Positions 6,562 through 8,117 of a stretch of 8,117 bases of DNA are shown here, piece after piece. Below the pieces are notes generated by a model that was not told where the DNA came from, made no database searches, and was given only the letters and a program-made list of their open reading frames with translations. Numbering within the stretch: position 1 is the first letter of the stretch; the number at the start of each line of letters is the position of its first letter. The stretch is from Pseudomonadota bacterium (GTDB lineage Bacteria > Pseudomonadota > Alphaproteobacteria > Rhodobacterales > Rhodobacteraceae), in NCBI GenBank assembly GCA_027592105.1, contig JAQCLA010000109.1:1-8117 (forward strand), given 5' to 3'. The translations under genes and the position numbers were made by a program.

Positions 6562-7608
6562 TCAGAAGGGCATGGGATGGGCTTTGTTGATCTTGTCGAT
6601 CTCGGCCAATTGGTCGCGCGTCAGGGTCACATCTAACCCGTCGAGGATATGGGCCAGCTGATCACAGGTGGTGGCCCCGAAGATCGTCGAGACGGGAAAG
6701 GGGCGCTGCACGCTAAAGGCCAGCGCCATATGGATGGGATCAAGCCCATGGGCCTTGGCCATGTCCAGATAGGCGGCGACCGCATCGAAAACGCGCGGTG
6801 TCTTGCGCCCGCCCAGATCGCCGTTCAGCGCCATGCGGCTGCCTTCGGGCATGGCGCCGTTTTGGTATTTGCCAGTCAAAAGCCCCGCCGCCAAAGGGGA
6901 ATAGGCCAGAAGCGTGACCTGTTCATTGATCGCCAATTCGGCCAGATCGGTGTCGTAGAGCCGGCACAAGAGCGAATATTCGTTCTGGATCGATTGCACA
7001 CGCGGCAGGCCGTGAGTGCGCGCAAGCTCCAGCCATTGCGCGGTGCCCCATGCACTTTCATTGGACAGCGCGAAATGGCCGATCTTGCCAGCCTTGACGG
7101 CCTTTTGGGCGGCCTCCAGCACGTCATGCATATGCGCCAGCGTCGCTGCGCGGTTCTGGGCGGCGGGGTTGAAGCCCCAGTTTTGGCGAAAGTGATAGCT
7201 GCCGCGATTGGGCCAGTGCAGCTGGTAGATATCGATCATATCGGTTTTGAGCCGCGCCAACGAGGCGTCGAGTGCGGCTGTAAAGGTTTCGGGCGTGATA
7301 TCTTGCCCTTGGCGGACAAAGGCCGCGTTCTTGCCGGTGATCTTGGTGGCCAGCACATATGCGCCCCGCCGCCCCGGATTGGCGGCGTTCCAATTGCCCA
7401 GCACCGTTTCCGTCAGCCCCACGGTTTCCGGCGTGACCGGGTTGACCGGATACATCTCGGCGGTGTCGACGATGGTGATACCGGCATCAAGCGCCATATC
7501 CATCTGGCGATGCGCTTCGGCCTCGGGGGTGTGGGTGCCCCATGTCATTGTACCAAGGCAATAATCGGTGATCAGCCTGTCGGTCGTGCCGAGGGGGATT
7601 TTGCGCAT
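6562..7608 (-). CDS. tas: Aldo/keto reductase, Tas-like
   Basis: This is a 348-residue NADPH-dependent aldo/keto reductase, close in length and pattern to E. coli Tas (346 residues). The catalytic tetrad is complete: Asp48 and Tyr53 in DTAEMYP, Lys89 in ATKITG and His131 in QLHWP. Tas-like signatures include LGTMTWG (18-24), GLTETVLGNW (64-73), SNESAWGTAQWL, IQNEYSLL, LLAYSPLAAGLLTGKY and, near the C-terminus, the nucleotide-binding STIFGAT. ATG 7608 has GAGG (complement of 7619-7622) upstream. It is transcribed towards the + strand gene run and away from the imuA-like gene. The physiological substrate is unknown. E. coli Tas was found through suppression of a tyrosine requirement, which does not define its reaction. 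Cytoplasmic, with no signal peptide. Confidence 0.92.
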   Translation of the reverse strand: MRKIPLGTTDRLITDYCLGTMTWGTHTPEAEAHRQMDMALDAGITIVDTAEMYPVNPVTPETVGLTETVLGNWNAANPGRRGAYVLATKITGKNAAFVRQGQDITPETFTAALDASLARLKTDMIDIYQLHWPNRGSYHFRQNWGFNPAAQNRAATLAHMHDVLEAAQKAVKAGKIGHFALSNESAWGTAQWLELARTHGLPRVQSIQNEYSLLCRLYDTDLAELAINEQVTLLAYSPLAAGLLTGKYQNGAMPEGSRMALNGDLGGRKTPRVFDAVAAYLDMAKAHGLDPIHMALAFSVQRPFPVSTIFGATTCDQLAHILDGLDVTLTRDQLAEIDKINKAHPMPF

Positions 7609-7639
7609 GGGTCGTTATCCTCGTCTCGTGTTCGGGCGG

Positions 7640-7667
7640 ACACTAGGGGGCGGGGCGGGATGTGCAA
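7640..7667 (-). promoter_or_regulatory. Possible promoter of the aldo/keto reductase gene
   Basis: Read on the - strand, TTGCAC (complement of 7662-7667) could be a -35 box and TAGTGT (complement of 7640-7645) a -10 box, 16 bases apart. The -10 keeps the key first T, second A and last T. The spacer between them is almost all C and G. It lies about 30 bases upstream of the start codon with a ribosome binding site between. This is a pattern match only. Confidence 0.3.
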
Positions 7668-7676
7668 GGTTGGGGA

Positions 7677-7704
7677 TTGAGAACATTTCATGAACATGTA
7701 TCTT
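7677..7704 (+). promoter_or_regulatory. Probable promoter of the imuA-like gene
   Basis: TTGAGA (7677-7682) and TATCTT (7699-7704) are separated by 16 bases and resemble sigma-70 -35 and -10 boxes. The LexA box lies inside this promoter, where bound LexA would block RNA polymerase. The -10 box ends only seven bases before the ATG at 7712. Transcription would therefore start at or next to that ATG and give a leaderless mRNA, or one with a very short leader if the ATG at 7724 is used. Confidence 0.5.
7681..7695 (+). promoter_or_regulatory. LexA (SOS) operator, GAAC-N7-GAAC
   Basis: GAACATTTCATGAAC is an exact match to the direct-repeat LexA box of alphaproteobacteria (GTTC-N7-GTTC, here seen from the other strand). 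The site overlaps the putative -35 box and spacer of the rightward promoter and lies 16 bases before the imuA-like start. DNA damage would relieve repression through RecA-stimulated LexA cleavage. The adjoining gene family is a known SOS target, which raises confidence. Confidence 0.85.
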
Positions 7705-7711
7705 ATCGCGC

Positions 7712-8117
7712 ATGGATCTGCATATGCTCACCCGTCAAAGCCATCACAGCGCACGCCCCAGCCTGCCGCTTTTGGGGCAGTTTCGGCTGGCCGGTGCCCG
7801 CGCGCATGAGATCTGCGGCGCGGCGCGGCGGCGCTTGGCGCTTTGGCTTGCCGCCGAGGCGCAGGGGCCGGTGATCTGGATCAGGCCCGCATGGCATCCC
7901 GATCGGCTGCATATGGCGGGCATCCGCGATGAGATCGATCCCGGGCGATTGTTGATGATCGCGCCCGAGCGGCCCGAGGATCTGCTTTGGACGATGGAGG
8001 AGGTGCTGCGCGCAGGCGTGGTGGCGGTGGCGATCTGCGACCTGCCCGCGCCGCCGGGGCTGACCGCGATCCGGCGGCTGCATCTGGCCGCAGAGGCAGG
8101 CGCGCAAGGTGGCGCGC
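7712..8117 (+). CDS. imuA: ImuA-like SOS mutagenesis protein, N-terminal part (runs off the window)
   Basis: 135 complete codons are present and the frame is still open at the window edge. The product resembles the RecA-related ImuA proteins (COG4544-type) found in Rhodobacterales ahead of imuB and dnaE2, the error-prone damage-tolerance polymerase cassette. Recognisable stretches are AHEICGAARRRLALWLA (31-47), PVIWIRPAWHPDRL (53-66), PEDLLWTMEEVLRAG (88-102) and AICDLPAPPGLTAIRRLHLA (107-126). The segment at 31-47 lies where RecA has its Walker A loop, but I see no GKT/GKS there, so ATP binding is doubtful. An in-frame stop at 7691-7693 limits the start to ATG 7712 or ATG 7724; neither has a strong Shine-Dalgarno sequence. 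A LexA box and promoter sit directly upstream. imuB and dnaE2 would be expected beyond the edge but are not visible. Confidence 0.8.
   Translation, partial: MDLHMLTRQSHHSARPSLPLLGQFRLAGARAHEICGAARRRLALWLAAEAQGPVIWIRPAWHPDRLHMAGIRDEIDPGRLLMIAPERPEDLLWTMEEVLRAGVVAVAICDLPAPPGLTAIRRLHLAAEAGAQGGA

Noticed and set aside
6649..7680. Long open frame (343 codons) on the + strand opposite the aldo/keto reductase
   Set aside because: It covers the reductase almost exactly on the other strand. The reductase has a complete catalytic tetrad and clear family motifs, while this frame has a low-complexity basic composition and no recognisable domain. Such shadows are common in GC-rich DNA.
7703..8107. 134-codon - strand frame at the right edge
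   Set aside because: The + strand frame in the same place has ImuA-like motifs and a LexA-controlled promoter; this one has neither.

Overview
The window looks like chromosomal DNA from an alphaproteobacterium of the Rhodobacterales (Rhodobacter/Roseobacter-type). The evidence is high-GC coding sequence, the aa3 oxidase order ctaG-coxC-surf1 running into thrC and an M16 peptidase gene, a GAAC-N7-GAAC LexA box of the alphaproteobacterial type, and an ImuA-like protein of the form found in this group. I see no insertion sequence, tRNA, rRNA or CRISPR array, and every complete gene appears intact.

Layout. Bases 1-64 are the last codons of ctaG (Cox11, copper delivery to cytochrome oxidase). coxC (oxidase subunit III) follows at 94-912. 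A 160-base non-coding spacer (913-1072) holds two GC-rich hairpins and then a good intrinsic terminator. Next is a compact run of five genes on the + strand: surf1 (1073-1747, oxidase assembly), thrC (1762-3147, threonine synthase), an M16 zinc peptidase (3144-4406, TTG start overlapping the thrC stop), a RimJ-like GNAT acetyltransferase (4406-4990), and a GlcD/D-2-hydroxyacid dehydrogenase-type flavoprotein (5021-6418). Gaps or overlaps inside the run are -4 to +30 bases, so it is probably one transcription unit. The functions are mixed: respiratory chain assembly, amino acid synthesis, proteolysis, protein or small-molecule acetylation, and hydroxyacid oxidation.

A convergent AT-rich spacer of 143 bases (6419-6561) separates this run from a Tas-like aldo/keto reductase on the - strand (6562-7608). 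The spacer holds a TTCACAA/TTGTGAA inverted repeat and an exact DnaA box (TTATCCACA). The last 103-base spacer (7609-7711) is divergent. It carries a possible promoter for the reductase and, facing right, a promoter with a LexA operator inside it. That promoter drives a partial imuA-like gene (7712 to the window edge), the usual first gene of an SOS mutagenesis cassette (imuA-imuB-dnaE2).

Most of the window is ordinary core genome. The parts that deserve a second look are the LexA-controlled and possibly leaderless imuA promoter, the DnaA box in an AT-rich island, and the hairpin-rich spacer with a terminator between coxC and surf1. I did not find a convincing undescribed system.
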